Source of the DNA: Candidatus Omnitrophota bacterium
GTDB lineage: Bacteria > Hinthialibacterota > Hinthialibacteria > OLB16
Direction of reading: 5' to 3'
NCBI GenBank assembly: GCA_020632575.1
Contig: JACKFH010000011.1
Location: 82,333-146,332 of the forward strand
Length of the DNA stretch: 64,000 nucleotides
Each line of letters opens with the position of its first letter. Positions within the stretch are counted from its first letter, which is position 1. The notes under the pieces are model-generated. The model was not told the origin of the DNA and searched no databases. It saw only the letters and a program-made list of their open reading frames with translations. Shown piece after piece: positions 55,238-64,000 of this stretch. A program made the translations under genes and the position numbers.

Positions 55238-57537
55238 TATTTCGAGTTCCAATTCAGGTGCTTTCTTAGGAATTCAAAAGTTCCTTCACCATGGATCGTA
55301 TGTGGACCGGTGAAGTATTCGATCTCCGTTTTGTCTCGGAGGCCGAAGAGGTCGTACTTTTCAAACGTTCGCGAGTACTCATAAGCAACCCATCGATCCG
55401 GAGCGACTCCATCGAAATGGCCGCGTTCCACCATGAAGGGCCGTGGCAGGATCAGCCAAGTCAACTCGGCGTAGTTGAAAGTGTTGCCCAAGTCAAATTC
55501 GAACATCTCGTACTCGCCGGTGAAAAGGTAACTGTACTTGTGATCGAAGGAGACATTCTTCCAGATCCACTCATTGAAATCGCCCGAACAGATCGAGAGG
55601 CAATAATCCGTGAGGAGGGCGGGGACCCTCATGGCTGTCTTTCCACCATAAGAGAGACCATAAAAACCGATCCGTTCGGGATCGACTTCCGGGAAGGATT
55701 TCAACCAGTTCAATGTTTGCTGATGCTGCGCGGTGATGACCGAGAAGATGGAGAGCCCGATCGGATTGGCGATCCTTTGGAGGACTCGAAAATCATCTCC
55801 GCCGATATAGGGGTTTTGAGGGGAGTAGGTGATGAAGCCCTCATCCGCCAGCTTCCCCGCGAATTGGTGGTAGTAGTGGCTATCGACTTCCGGGTCGGTC
55901 AGTTCTTGTGGCCGTCCCTCCAAACCATGCTGACAGACCACCACCGGACGTTTCTCCCCCTCGGCAATATCCTTGGGGACAAGCAGAATCCCATACGCGG
56001 GGACCCCTGGAAACACATCCATCCAGACCTCGTACCCCGTCCATTTTTCGGTTTCATAGATCTGCCGAGTCCGAGCATTCGGAGGAGCCGTTGGATCCGG
56101 GAGTCGTCCGATGACCTCCTCCCAAAAATATTCGCGATACGGCTCGGTCGATTCTGTCCAGGTTTGGAGGTTGGTCGGGTCAGCGTCGGACCAGAAATCT
56201 CCCCGGACAAACTCGCTTTCTTCCATCGCTTCCTGGGTGAACTCGATGAGTTGATCGAATTGGCGCTTCTGGCGAACCGAGGAGAGGATGAGAGGATCGG
56301 GCACGGGGTTTCCCATGATCCAGGTTTGGATCTCGCCCGTGGCGGGAAGCCCAAGCGCGGAGACCACCGCTTGGGTCGTCTCGAGAGAAAAAGGTGTTTC
56401 GGAAGCATTCTCGATCAATTGAAAGTTTGGTTGTGGATCCAAGCCCTCAATCAGGTCAAGCGCGCGATGAAACTCCTTTTCAATCTCTTCCCGCGCGAAA
56501 GGTTCGATCGATCCGGGCGTCAGACCCTGACCCGCTTGATGCGAGATCTTGGGAGCTGGCGCGGTCTCGATCAGGAGGGCGCGAGGCGCGATAAGAGAGG
56601 CGATCTCCGCATCGCCGAACTCGGTGAGAAGCGACCAGACGTTTCTATAGATCGGCTCTTTCCAAAGGTTCTTCCGAGGCCCGAAATACCCCGAGACAAG
56701 GGTGACATCGATGCGGTTGTCGAGAGCCCCTGAATAAAAGGCGAGCAGCCCTCCCTCGCCATATCCCAACACCGCAATTGGGGTGTCGGGGTTGACCATT
56801 TCGAACCAGTCCACCGCCGTAAGGACTTTCTCGATCTCGTAACCGATGATGTGCCGCCCCATTTCATAAGCGCCACGGTAGACCATTTCACGGTGTGGAA
56901 TCTGGGTCATGCGGACATCCGGATTGCCCGAATGCTCATGGCCCCGATCAATCAGGGTGGGAACAAGGACTTGGCAGCCGAGAGAGGCGAGGTGAAGCGC
57001 GATCCGATGGTCGAGGGGAAGATCCCCCTCCAGTCCAAGATAGAGTTCCGGGTTCTGATCGCAATCCGGCAGGAGGACCACATTGCCGATGATCTCGCCA
57101 TTGGGAATCGCCAGGAGTCCCTCGCCATAAACCCCATCCAGAGCCTGCCAGCGGACACTCTTCACATCGCAAACATTGTTGCGCCCGCGGATGTCGCCAT
57201 AACCAAGCAGGGCGTTGATCTCCATCCCCGTTCCGGGACGGTCATCGATGACTCCCAGGATGGTGGCCAGACTATCGCGATTCGCCTGGACCGATTCCTC
57301 GTATCCCATATAAGAGTTGAGGTTGCGATCCCAGAACTGAACTCGTCGTTGTTTCACCTCGGAGGTTTTGTCGAGCAAGAATTGTCGGATGCCGGAAACC
57401 ATTTCGGCGGCCAAGTCCCCCTCGAGGGTCAGGGGTTGGGTCCCTGGAAGGGCTTTCGTTGTGGATTCCTCCGCGAAAACCGGGGCCGATGAGAGGAGTC
57501 CGCCAATAATAAGAGGGAGGAGCAATCTTAGATTCAT
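55237..57537 (-). CDS. Secreted protein with two alpha/beta-hydrolase domains
   Basis: A signal peptide (LLLPLIIGGLLSSAPVFAE) precedes a first domain (about 60-330) with GNVVLLPDCDQNPE, LGYGEGGLLAFYSGALDNRI and LIAPRALLIETAP; its elbow GYGEG (258-262) has glycine at position 260 where the nucleophile should be. The second domain (about 480-760) has GYEVWMDVFPGVPAYGILLVPKD, VVVCQHGLEGRP, FYGLSYGGKTAMR (Ser629), ILPRPFMVERGHFDG and the late TGPHTIHG histidine, so it looks catalytic. The tandem suggests a large sugar-ester hydrolase with an inactive binding domain. ATG 57537 was chosen over 57552 as the start of the signal peptide. Acetyl-xylan or related ester substrates are plausible. Confidence 0.83.
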   Translation of the reverse strand: MNLRLLLPLIIGGLLSSAPVFAEESTTKALPGTQPLTLEGDLAAEMVSGIRQFLLDKTSEVKQRRVQFWDRNLNSYMGYEESVQANRDSLATILGVIDDRPGTGMEINALLGYGDIRGRNNVCDVKSVRWQALDGVYGEGLLAIPNGEIIGNVVLLPDCDQNPELYLGLEGDLPLDHRIALHLASLGCQVLVPTLIDRGHEHSGNPDVRMTQIPHREMVYRGAYEMGRHIIGYEIEKVLTAVDWFEMVNPDTPIAVLGYGEGGLLAFYSGALDNRIDVTLVSGYFGPRKNLWKEPIYRNVWSLLTEFGDAEIASLIAPRALLIETAPAPKISHQAGQGLTPGSIEPFAREEIEKEFHRALDLIEGLDPQPNFQLIENASETPFSLETTQAVVSALGLPATGEIQTWIMGNPVPDPLILSSVRQKRQFDQLIEFTQEAMEESEFVRGDFWSDADPTNLQTWTESTEPYREYFWEEVIGRLPDPTAPPNARTRQIYETEKWTGYEVWMDVFPGVPAYGILLVPKDIAEGEKRPVVVCQHGLEGRPQELTDPEVDSHYYHQFAGKLADEGFITYSPQNPYIGGDDFRVLQRIANPIGLSIFSVITAQHQQTLNWLKSFPEVDPERIGFYGLSYGGKTAMRVPALLTDYCLSICSGDFNEWIWKNVSFDHKYSYLFTGEYEMFEFDLGNTFNYAELTWLILPRPFMVERGHFDGVAPDRWVAYEYSRTFEKYDLFGLRDKTEIEYFTGPHTIHGEGTFEFLRKHLNWNSK

Positions 57538-57634
57538 GGTCGCCTCATCCAATAGATTCGGAAAACGGTCGGATCAAAGACTAACCGAAACCGCTCGGTC
57601 TGAGGAGGTCCGAGTTCCGGTCACTGAGCGGGCA

Positions 57635-60600
57635 TCAAGGCTTGGAGAAGGTTTCCTGGAAGAGCGACTCGAAGATTTCCCGATTGAGTTGCCTCACGTG
57701 TCGGTCTCGTTCTTGGAGTTTTTCCGGAGTCCATGCGAAGGAATCCGTTTTCTCTTTTTGGGCGTCATTGACACAGCCCACCAACCATTCGAGCGTTTCG
57801 GAATCGTTAGGCAAACCCTGCGAACCCTCTTTCCCCAGAAGGACCAAACGATTTTCGAGATCGCGTAGGAAAACATACCCCTCGGTCAATGCCCTCACAT
57901 CGCTTTTCGGCAACAGACCCTTTTCCGCGAGTCGGTGGAGGGTCTCGCAGGTGTTCGAGGAATCGATGCCATGCGCCTTCCCCCACTTGAGTGAAGCGGT
58001 CTGAGCGATGAACTCGACATCGAGCAAACCGCCCGGTCCGGCTTTGAGAATCTGTTTCGGTTTCTCTTTTTCGATCCGCTCGCGCATACGTCGAATTTCT
58101 TCGACTTCTTCCGGCTCCAACCCCTCGCGATAAACCCAACTCAGGACTGTGCTTCGAAATTCTTCAATCAACGAATCCGGACCGCAAACCACACGGGCGC
58201 GCGTCAGCGCCAACCTCTCCCAGGTTTGGCCGACCGATCGATAGTATTCCTCGACCTTGTTCAGTTCGGGAACGAGGGGGCCATCCTTGCCGTAGGGACG
58301 AAGACGTAGATCGAGCTCATAAAGATAACCATCAGGGGTCGACACATTCATCTCGCGGACCAGCAGGCTGGCGGCGCGATGGAAAATTTCATCGGGGATT
58401 TCCTGTCCGCCGGGTCGAATCAGAATGCAATCGAGATCGGACTTGAAGCCCAGTTCGCGACCCCCGAACTTGCCCATCGCCAGGATCAGGATCTCACGAT
58501 TCTTTTCGAAAACCTCTTGGCTGGCGCGCTCCAAACAAAACTCGGCCAACCGTGAATGGTGATTCACCGATTCCTCGATGGTTCGGTTTCCAACGGCGAA
58601 AGCGCCTGCGATGTCGATTTCCATCTGCGTCCGGAACCGTCGCAATCGGGGCAGGACTCCCGCGATGGAGCGATCCTCGATGTCCTGATATATCCCGGCG
58701 AAGTCCAGGTCATCGGGACGAGTCTCATCCTCCGACAAACCCCGGATATCGTTGAGGAGCTGCGGGTAAGTCACCACACGATCCGCGAGGTAAGGACTAT
58801 TGGAACCCAGTTGCAGAAACGTCTTGAATGTCCGCGGGGCGTCGTTGAGAAGTGTGAAGAAGGTGGACCTCGCGGGTGTGGCGAGACTGATTCTTTCGAA
58901 AGTTTGTAAGGCCTCCTCGGGGTTGGAGGTGGTCTTCATGATCTTCATCAGACGAGGCAGAAGTCCTTTGAGGAGGCGCTTGAGTTTGCTGTTGAGGTGA
59001 GGCGCCTCCGAGTCTTCCGCCAACCTCTTGATCGATTTCAAAAAGGAGGCCGGATCTTTCAGGCCAGCCTGTTTGATCTTGGACTCCCAATAGGGGGTCA
59101 AGGCTTCCAAATCGAGAATTTTGGAGGCGTCCTCACGTTCCTCCTCAACCCGGAAGACTCCCTGGAAGAGCGAATGGATGCGACGCATATCCTCGAACAG
59201 CGTGTGCTCAAGCAGCGCTCCACTTTCAAAACCGAGCGAGAGGGCCAGACTTTCGAGTTGCGGCCCCGGAAGTGGGAAATGGTAGCGTTGGAGATCGTCC
59301 ATCTGGATGCGGTGCTCGACCCGTCGGAGGAGATTGTATCCCTCGGACAGGACCTTGAAATCGTTCTCTCCGAGAAGGCCGCTTTGGTGTATGCGGCGGA
59401 GGATCTCAAAGAGAGTCCCTTCTCGGAATTCGGGGTATTGCCCGCCGTAGAGGATCTGAACCGCCTGAACCATGAATTCGATATCGCGGATTCCACCGGG
59501 ACCGTTTTTGACATTGCGGGAGATTTCGGAGATGTCCGACCCCGCTTGTGAAATCGATCGGGCGCGGAGATTGCGCATCTCCGCCAAGGTCTCGGTCACC
59601 TCGACATCATCGACATACTTCCGAAAGATGAAGGGAGAAATCCGGTCGATGAACATTTGTCCAAGTTTGGGACAGCCGGCGGTGGGGCGCACTCGAAGCA
59701 GCGCCTGTCGTTCCCATTTTTGACCCCAGGTTTCGTAATAATCGAGAGTTCCTTTGAGATCGCGGGTGAGAGGGCCCGAGGCGCCGTCGGGGCGGAGTCG
59801 CATGTCGATACGGTAGATCGATCCGTACTCTCCGACTTCCGATAACATCTCGATCAGATTGGTTCCGAGTTCGGTGAAGAATCGCTCGAAATCAACGGTG
59901 CGAGTGCGGGCTTTCATCTCTTCATTGGAGAGGTATCGAGCGAAGGGATGCCTCTCCAACCAGTTTCGGTAGGCCTCGCGACGTCGATCCAGGTCCGTGT
60001 CACCGGTCCCCTCATGAACAAAGATCAGGTCGAGATCCGAACTGAAATTTAGCTCACGGCTGCCATGCTTCCCCATCGAGAGAATGACCATCTCGGCCAA
60101 TCGCCCCTCGGGAAGATAGGGGGCCCCCAAGGATTTCAGGGTCTCCGAGTAGGCTTTCTCATAGGCCGCCTCAAGAATGATATCGGCCACATCGGAAAGC
60201 TCTTTGGCGAGGACCTCGATGGAGGCGCGGTTGGTGATATCCCGAACCGCGATGCGGAAGATCTCATGGAGTTTGAAACGAGCCAAACCTTTTTGGAAGG
60301 GTTCCCCCGGTTCGAGGAGTTCGAGGTGCCGATTCAGCTCCTCCTCGAAAACGGGTCGTCCGCTGGATCGGGAGAAATCCTCATCGGAGCGAAAGGAGAT
60401 GAGGAGATCCGGGTCCCGTTCAAGGATCGAGGTGAGGAACTCGCTTTGGGATAGAACCGAACAAAGACTGCGAAGAAAAGGTAGGGTGGCGTCTCCCTCA
60501 AACAGAGAGGTGTCCGCCCACAGTTGTGCGGTATCTGTCTGAAGCACCCGGCTCAAACGGACGGTACCGAGACGGGGATCCGGGAACTCCTCGAGCAATT

Positions 60601-60661
60601 CGGCGACCGCCTTTTTCCGGGTTTCGGTGAAGACGGTTGGCAACGATGACAAGTCGACCAT
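57635..60661 (-). CDS. glnE: Bifunctional glutamine synthetase adenylyltransferase/adenylyl-removing enzyme
   Basis: About 1008 residues with two nucleotidyltransferase domains: the N-terminal removase MGKHGSRELNFSSDLDLIFVHEG and the C-terminal transferase MGKFGGRELGFKSDLDCILIRPGG, each with the SDLDx metal-binding acids. Helical GlnE regions follow each (GNRTIEESVNHHSRLAEFCLERASQ; GPGGLLDVEFIAQT). The enzyme attaches AMP to and removes AMP from GlnA, under control of PII. GlnA and PII genes are not in the window. ATG 60661 leaves 29 bases to the divergent start; a GTG at 60730 would overlap that gene. No strong ribosome site is visible before 60661. Both active sites look intact. Confidence 0.93.
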   Translation of the reverse strand: MVDLSSLPTVFTETRKKAVAELLEEFPDPRLGTVRLSRVLQTDTAQLWADTSLFEGDATLPFLRSLCSVLSQSEFLTSILERDPDLLISFRSDEDFSRSSGRPVFEEELNRHLELLEPGEPFQKGLARFKLHEIFRIAVRDITNRASIEVLAKELSDVADIILEAAYEKAYSETLKSLGAPYLPEGRLAEMVILSMGKHGSRELNFSSDLDLIFVHEGTGDTDLDRRREAYRNWLERHPFARYLSNEEMKARTRTVDFERFFTELGTNLIEMLSEVGEYGSIYRIDMRLRPDGASGPLTRDLKGTLDYYETWGQKWERQALLRVRPTAGCPKLGQMFIDRISPFIFRKYVDDVEVTETLAEMRNLRARSISQAGSDISEISRNVKNGPGGIRDIEFMVQAVQILYGGQYPEFREGTLFEILRRIHQSGLLGENDFKVLSEGYNLLRRVEHRIQMDDLQRYHFPLPGPQLESLALSLGFESGALLEHTLFEDMRRIHSLFQGVFRVEEEREDASKILDLEALTPYWESKIKQAGLKDPASFLKSIKRLAEDSEAPHLNSKLKRLLKGLLPRLMKIMKTTSNPEEALQTFERISLATPARSTFFTLLNDAPRTFKTFLQLGSNSPYLADRVVTYPQLLNDIRGLSEDETRPDDLDFAGIYQDIEDRSIAGVLPRLRRFRTQMEIDIAGAFAVGNRTIEESVNHHSRLAEFCLERASQEVFEKNREILILAMGKFGGRELGFKSDLDCILIRPGGQEIPDEIFHRAASLLVREMNVSTPDGYLYELDLRLRPYGKDGPLVPELNKVEEYYRSVGQTWERLALTRARVVCGPDSLIEEFRSTVLSWVYREGLEPEEVEEIRRMRERIEKEKPKQILKAGPGGLLDVEFIAQTASLKWGKAHGIDSSNTCETLHRLAEKGLLPKSDVRALTEGYVFLRDLENRLVLLGKEGSQGLPNDSETLEWLVGCVNDAQKEKTDSFAWTPEKLQERDRHVRQLNREIFESLFQETFSKP

Positions 60662-60690
60662 AATGGGGAAATCATGGAGGTTCGGTACTC

Positions 60691-63633
60691 GTGTTTCAAG
60701 CACAGCCTTTTTCTTCGACCCTGATGACACTCATCCTCTTTCTTGTGGCGGGACCTGCATTCGCCGTCCTGCAGGGGGATTTCGAGTTGAATAAAGGTTT
60801 TGAAATCGAGGAGGTCTGTTCCCAGGACCTGGCCCCCGACATCTACACCTTGACCTTCTCGCCCCGGGGCGAGCCGGTTGTCTCCGGGAAGGGGTATGTG
60901 CGAGTCCTGAAAGATTCGGACGGCGATGGAGAGTTCGATGGGTTCGCTCCATTCGCGAACGCTCCGAAGGATGGCGCGATGGGTCTGTATTGGGAGGGAG
61001 ATCACCTCTTCCTCACCGGGGATGGCGGGCTGTGGCGGTTTGCCGATGAGAATGGCGACGATATCGCGGATGGGTCCCCGGAGTTCCTGGCGTCCTTTCG
61101 AACGGGGGATGAGCATGGCTCCCATGCGATTCGACGCGGGCCGGATGGTTGGTTGTATGTGCTGTGCGGAAACCATGGAGGGGCGAATAAAAGTTATGTG
61201 AGGGATGATTCGTCTCCGGTGCAAGAACCGGTGGCGGGTGGTTTGGTTCGTTTCTCCCCCGATTTCAAAAGATCGGAAATTGTCGCCGATGGGTTTCGCA
61301 ACGCCTACGATTTCGATTTCAATGGGGATGGCGAGATCTTTGTTTACGATTCCGACAACGAGCGCGATGTTTCCCTTCCCTACTATGAGCCGACGCGGCT
61401 TTATCATGTGACTCCCGGCTTTCATTACGGATGGGAGAATCCGCAATACGCCGATATGTGGCGAATGCCGCCGCATTTCTATGATGTGGATCGTCCGATT
61501 GCCACGCTGGGCCGAGGGTCGCCCACCGGGGTGGTTTGTTATCAAGCGGGAAGTTTTCCGGAGAGATATCGGGGTGGGTTGTTCCTCGCCGATTGGACCT
61601 TCGGTCGGATTTATTTCTGCCCTTTGAAGCGAAAGGGTTCGACCTACCAATCAAAACCGGAGATCTTTCTTCAATCCTTGGGATCGAATGGGTTCGCGCC
61701 CACCGACTTGGCGGTTCATCCGGGAACTGGCGACCTCTATGTCTCGATCGGAGGCAGAGGGACTCGGGGCGCAGTTTATCGGGTGAGGTATGTGGGCCCA
61801 GACATACACGGGTCTGAGAATGCGAAATCCACTGAACCAACTCCACTGGCAAACACACTGGAATCCATTGTGGAAACCCTTCCTCGGCAAACTTCCTCCG
61901 ATGAACTCAACAGGGTCGTCATTGAAAATTGGAACTCGCCCGATCGAAAGATCCGGCAGGCGGTCTCGCACCTGATCAAGAAATCCAACCCCGAGTTTTC
62001 ACTCTCCCTGGTTGATTCACTGGATTCCGCCACGGCGGCGATCACTTTGGCCTGGGGTTCGTACTCGACTCATCCCGAACTCGCCGCCGATCTGTTGAAA
62101 TCTGTTTTGGAACAAACCGACTCGAACGAATTGAAGACGGATTGTGTGCGTCTTTTCCAAATCCTGCTTGGGGATGTGATGGCCAAGGACGCGGAGAACA
62201 CGGTCTGGGAGGGTTACTCCAAACGGGGACCCTCCAAGATACCGCAGGAAAAGGAGGAGGAGGTTTTCGCGTCTGTCAAGAACCTCTTTCCGACAGGAAA
62301 CCAGAACCTTGACTATGAAATCGCGAGGGCCTTTGGGATGGTTCGAAGCGACGATCCCGAAATACTGGAGAGTCTGACTCGCCTCGTGGTTTCGGATCTC
62401 CATCCCTGCGACGATATCCATTACCTCGCAGTCTTGGGTCGAATCGAGGGGCCTCGGAGCGCAACTCAGACGGCGCGGATCGCGGCCTCGCTCCTGATGT
62501 TGGATTACAAGATCGAGAGCCGAGGGATGAACCGGGACCGTCACTGGCCCCAGCGAATCGGCGAGATCTATACCGCGCTGGCGGAAAAGGATTCGAATCT
62601 GAATACGGCCTTGGTCGAGAATCCGAAGTTTGGGATGCCTGGTCATATTGTCTTTGTCTCGACTGCGGGGTTTCCGGTCGGGCGGGTGGCTGGGAGGCTG
62701 GAGACATTGAGTCGGAGCAACCCGAATTTCAAATGGTCGACCGAGTGGATCGATCTCTTGAAACATCAGTCCGCAGAAAAAGCGGACCCGTTGCTTCGGG
62801 AACTTTCGGAACAGGGGGCGTTTCGAGATACGGTCATCCGGATTTTGGCGGACCGTCCCACCGAAAGGGATCGATCGCTCTTTTACCAAGGCCTCTCCTC
62901 CTGGAACCGGACAACGGTTGACGCCTCGATTCAGGCCCTTTCCCAGTTGACGCCACCAGAAGGGCTCGAGGAGTGGAGCGCTCTGCTCGGAGCCATGGAG
63001 CGATTCGGGAAAGAGGTCGAGACCCAAGAGACCAAACGGAAGATTGCCGTCTATCTCACTCAGGTCCTTGGCGGTGACAACGAGGCAAGCGATTCGACGG
63101 ATTGGGTGGCGCTGCTTGCTGGTGTCGATCCCGAGATCGCCTCGGGCTGGCGCGAGAGGCGTTCCAAGACGCTGGGAGATTGGACGAAACGGCTGGCTCA
63201 GATCGAATGGGATTCCGGAGACCCGAACGCGGGTCATGAGGTTTACGAGCGAGTGGGCTGCGCCGATTGCCACACGGGGAGTCGGTCATTGGGGCCGGAT
63301 CTTCATGGAGTCACCCAACGGTTTGGGCGTGAGGATTTGATGACCGCCATTCTCGATCCGAGCCGGGATGTCCCCACCCGTTACCGCGCGCTGACAATCG
63401 AGACCAAGGATGGGGACTTCGTTCAGGGGTTGGTGGTCTATAAGGCGGTGGACAGTGTCATCCTCCAGAACGGCCCCGATTCGACCCTGCGAGTGGAAGG
63501 CCCCGACATCCTCTCCGAGTACACTTCGGAGACTTCCATCATGCCAACCGGCCTGCTCGACACTCTCACCGACCAAGAGGTTGCAAACCTCTACGCTTAC
63601 CTGAAAACGCTCCAGGGAGAAGGTTCACTCTAG
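60691..63633 (+). CDS. Secreted PVC-type dehydrogenase-like protein with a C-terminal cytochrome c domain
   Basis: A signal peptide (LMTLILFLVAGPAFAVLQG) precedes a propeller of the TIGR02604/NHL-type dehydrogenase family (about 25-380): GKGYVRVLKDSDGDGEFDGF, GDGGLWRFADENGDDIADG, HAIRRGPDGWLYVLCGNHG, FRNAYDFDFNGDGEIFVYD, VTPGFHYGWENPQY and DLYVSIGGRGTRGAVYRV. A helical, HEAT-like middle follows (about 390-820). The tail has VGCADCH (Cys857, Cys860, His861), a covalent haem c site, with Met951 (TSIMPTGL) as likely distal ligand. GGAGG is nine bases before GTG 60691. This architecture is a marker of planctomycete-like lineages; the redox substrate is unknown. Confidence 0.92.
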   Translation: MFQAQPFSSTLMTLILFLVAGPAFAVLQGDFELNKGFEIEEVCSQDLAPDIYTLTFSPRGEPVVSGKGYVRVLKDSDGDGEFDGFAPFANAPKDGAMGLYWEGDHLFLTGDGGLWRFADENGDDIADGSPEFLASFRTGDEHGSHAIRRGPDGWLYVLCGNHGGANKSYVRDDSSPVQEPVAGGLVRFSPDFKRSEIVADGFRNAYDFDFNGDGEIFVYDSDNERDVSLPYYEPTRLYHVTPGFHYGWENPQYADMWRMPPHFYDVDRPIATLGRGSPTGVVCYQAGSFPERYRGGLFLADWTFGRIYFCPLKRKGSTYQSKPEIFLQSLGSNGFAPTDLAVHPGTGDLYVSIGGRGTRGAVYRVRYVGPDIHGSENAKSTEPTPLANTLESIVETLPRQTSSDELNRVVIENWNSPDRKIRQAVSHLIKKSNPEFSLSLVDSLDSATAAITLAWGSYSTHPELAADLLKSVLEQTDSNELKTDCVRLFQILLGDVMAKDAENTVWEGYSKRGPSKIPQEKEEEVFASVKNLFPTGNQNLDYEIARAFGMVRSDDPEILESLTRLVVSDLHPCDDIHYLAVLGRIEGPRSATQTARIAASLLMLDYKIESRGMNRDRHWPQRIGEIYTALAEKDSNLNTALVENPKFGMPGHIVFVSTAGFPVGRVAGRLETLSRSNPNFKWSTEWIDLLKHQSAEKADPLLRELSEQGAFRDTVIRILADRPTERDRSLFYQGLSSWNRTTVDASIQALSQLTPPEGLEEWSALLGAMERFGKEVETQETKRKIAVYLTQVLGGDNEASDSTDWVALLAGVDPEIASGWRERRSKTLGDWTKRLAQIEWDSGDPNAGHEVYERVGCADCHTGSRSLGPDLHGVTQRFGREDLMTAILDPSRDVPTRYRALTIETKDGDFVQGLVVYKAVDSVILQNGPDSTLRVEGPDILSEYTSETSIMPTGLLDTLTDQEVANLYAYLKTLQGEGSL

Positions 63634-63634
63634 T

Positions 63635-64000
63635 TCAATTCCCTCCCCCGACCGGCCGCAACAAGAAACCCCGCTTTTCCCCATCCGGGTTGTAGCCCCA
63701 CCCGACAATTTCCCCTTTGTCATTAATATCCGATGCTCCCTCGAGGAACCAACCGGAGTCGGATGGGATGAGATCGTTGAGGTCATAGGTCCGGCCCTTC
63801 TCCCAGAATATGGCGCGAGTATTCATCACATACGGGTCATGCGAGTAATACCATTTTACCATTTTTGCATACCAATCGTCTCGGCCGGTGAAACCGATCC
63901 CAAATAAGCGGATGGATGCTTGAGTCATTGAGTAGCCAACAACCTGTCCCTTGTTGTTCAGATCGCCAAGGTCGGCGTCTTCTCCCAAGTCCAAGAACGA
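63635..64000 (-). CDS. HAF-repeat protein, C-terminal fragment
   Basis: The frame runs off the window end, so the N-terminus is missing. About 120 residues remain with HAF-type repeats, DLNNKGQVVGYSMTQ and DINDKGEIVGWGYN, the pattern (D/L)(I/L)NxxGxxVG of extracellular HAF repeat proteins. The last residues FLLRPVGGG end the protein. It is convergent with the cytochrome protein, with only one base between the two stops. Probably an exported surface protein of unknown role. Confidence 0.75.
   Translation of the reverse strand, partial: SFLDLGEDADLGDLNNKGQVVGYSMTQASIRLFGIGFTGRDDWYAKMVKWYYSHDPYVMNTRAIFWEKGRTYDLNDLIPSDSGWFLEGASDINDKGEIVGWGYNPDGEKRGFLLRPVGGGN

Noticed and set aside
55291..56733. 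480-codon open frame opposite the double hydrolase
   Set aside because: It is a shadow of the coding strand: no signal, no motif, and the real gene on the other strand has complete family features and normal start signals.
60553..61650. 365-codon minus-strand frame across the divergent glnE/dehydrogenase starts
   Set aside because: It runs over both N-termini and shows no motif; it is an antisense frame.
62017..63273. 418-codon open frame opposite the haem-binding dehydrogenase
   Set aside because: No ribosome site, no family motif, and it overlaps the well-supported gene with the CxxCH site.

Overview
The window reads as bacterial chromosome from an uncultured, environmental, probably Gram-negative lineage of the Planctomycetes / Sumerlaeota / Hydrogenedentota type. 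The evidence is a TIGR02604-like secreted dehydrogenase fused to a C-terminal CxxCH haem site, several PQQ-type beta-propeller proteins (one with a methyltransferase inserted), a Tat-exported Gfo/Idh/MocA oxidoreductase, GH99-like and heparinase-like secreted carbohydrate enzymes, a dockerin-like SUMF1 protein, and many proteins with signal peptides. I cannot assign a phylum from sequence alone. No phage, integrase or insertion sequence is visible. Dispersed palindromic repeats are frequent.

Layout. 1-7 kb: the end of an acyl-CoA ligase, a PQQ propeller/methyltransferase hybrid, and a hydrolase-fold/beta-helix fusion. 7-11.4 kb: a HigA-type antitoxin with what looks like a decayed higB, a sugar ABC cassette (binding protein plus a permease split by a beta-propeller, no ATPase), and a HEPN-MNT toxin-antitoxin pair. 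11.4-18.3 kb: a secreted five-bladed-propeller glycosidase-like protein, a LarA-family enzyme, a secreted unknown, then on the minus strand a VOC protein, a secreted EEP-family hydrolase coupled to an HDOD protein, and a YbaN-like membrane protein. 18.3-23.5 kb: a minus-strand operon for polymer or glycan breakdown (Gfo/Idh, esterase, heparinase-like lyase). 23.6-27.5 kb: two radical SAM/SPASM proteins, a PPi-type phosphofructokinase and tRNA-Gly(TCC). 27.6-32.6 kb: GH99-like, AIM24 and DUF533 proteins and a SUMF1 protein.

32.7-40.2 kb is a minus-strand operon of two secreted PQQ propellers, a DUF3311-like partner, an SSS sodium symporter and an adenylate-forming enzyme, preceded by a pseudopilin. 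40.4-46 kb is an enlarged phage-shock (psp) locus: divergent pspF, then a secreted protein, a small soluble protein, pspA, two PspB-like proteins, a tiny membrane protein, pspC and a toastrack/DUF4097 protein. Most of its longer intergenic gaps carry hairpin repeats. leuD follows, probably from its own promoter.

46.8-53.5 kb is a sucrose operon: Gfo/Idh, sucrose synthase, sucrose-phosphate synthase fused to a phosphatase-like domain, and fructokinase. With the PPi-phosphofructokinase at 26 kb it suggests reversible, pyrophosphate-economical sucrose metabolism. The right end holds an aldo/keto reductase, an O-methyltransferase and a double hydrolase-fold protein, then glnE diverging from the haem-binding dehydrogenase, and the tail of a HAF-repeat protein.

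The best candidates for something new are the ABC permease with about 315 extra propeller-like residues inside it, the array of hairpins that keep a similar apex while their stems differ, and the repeat-laced psp operon.
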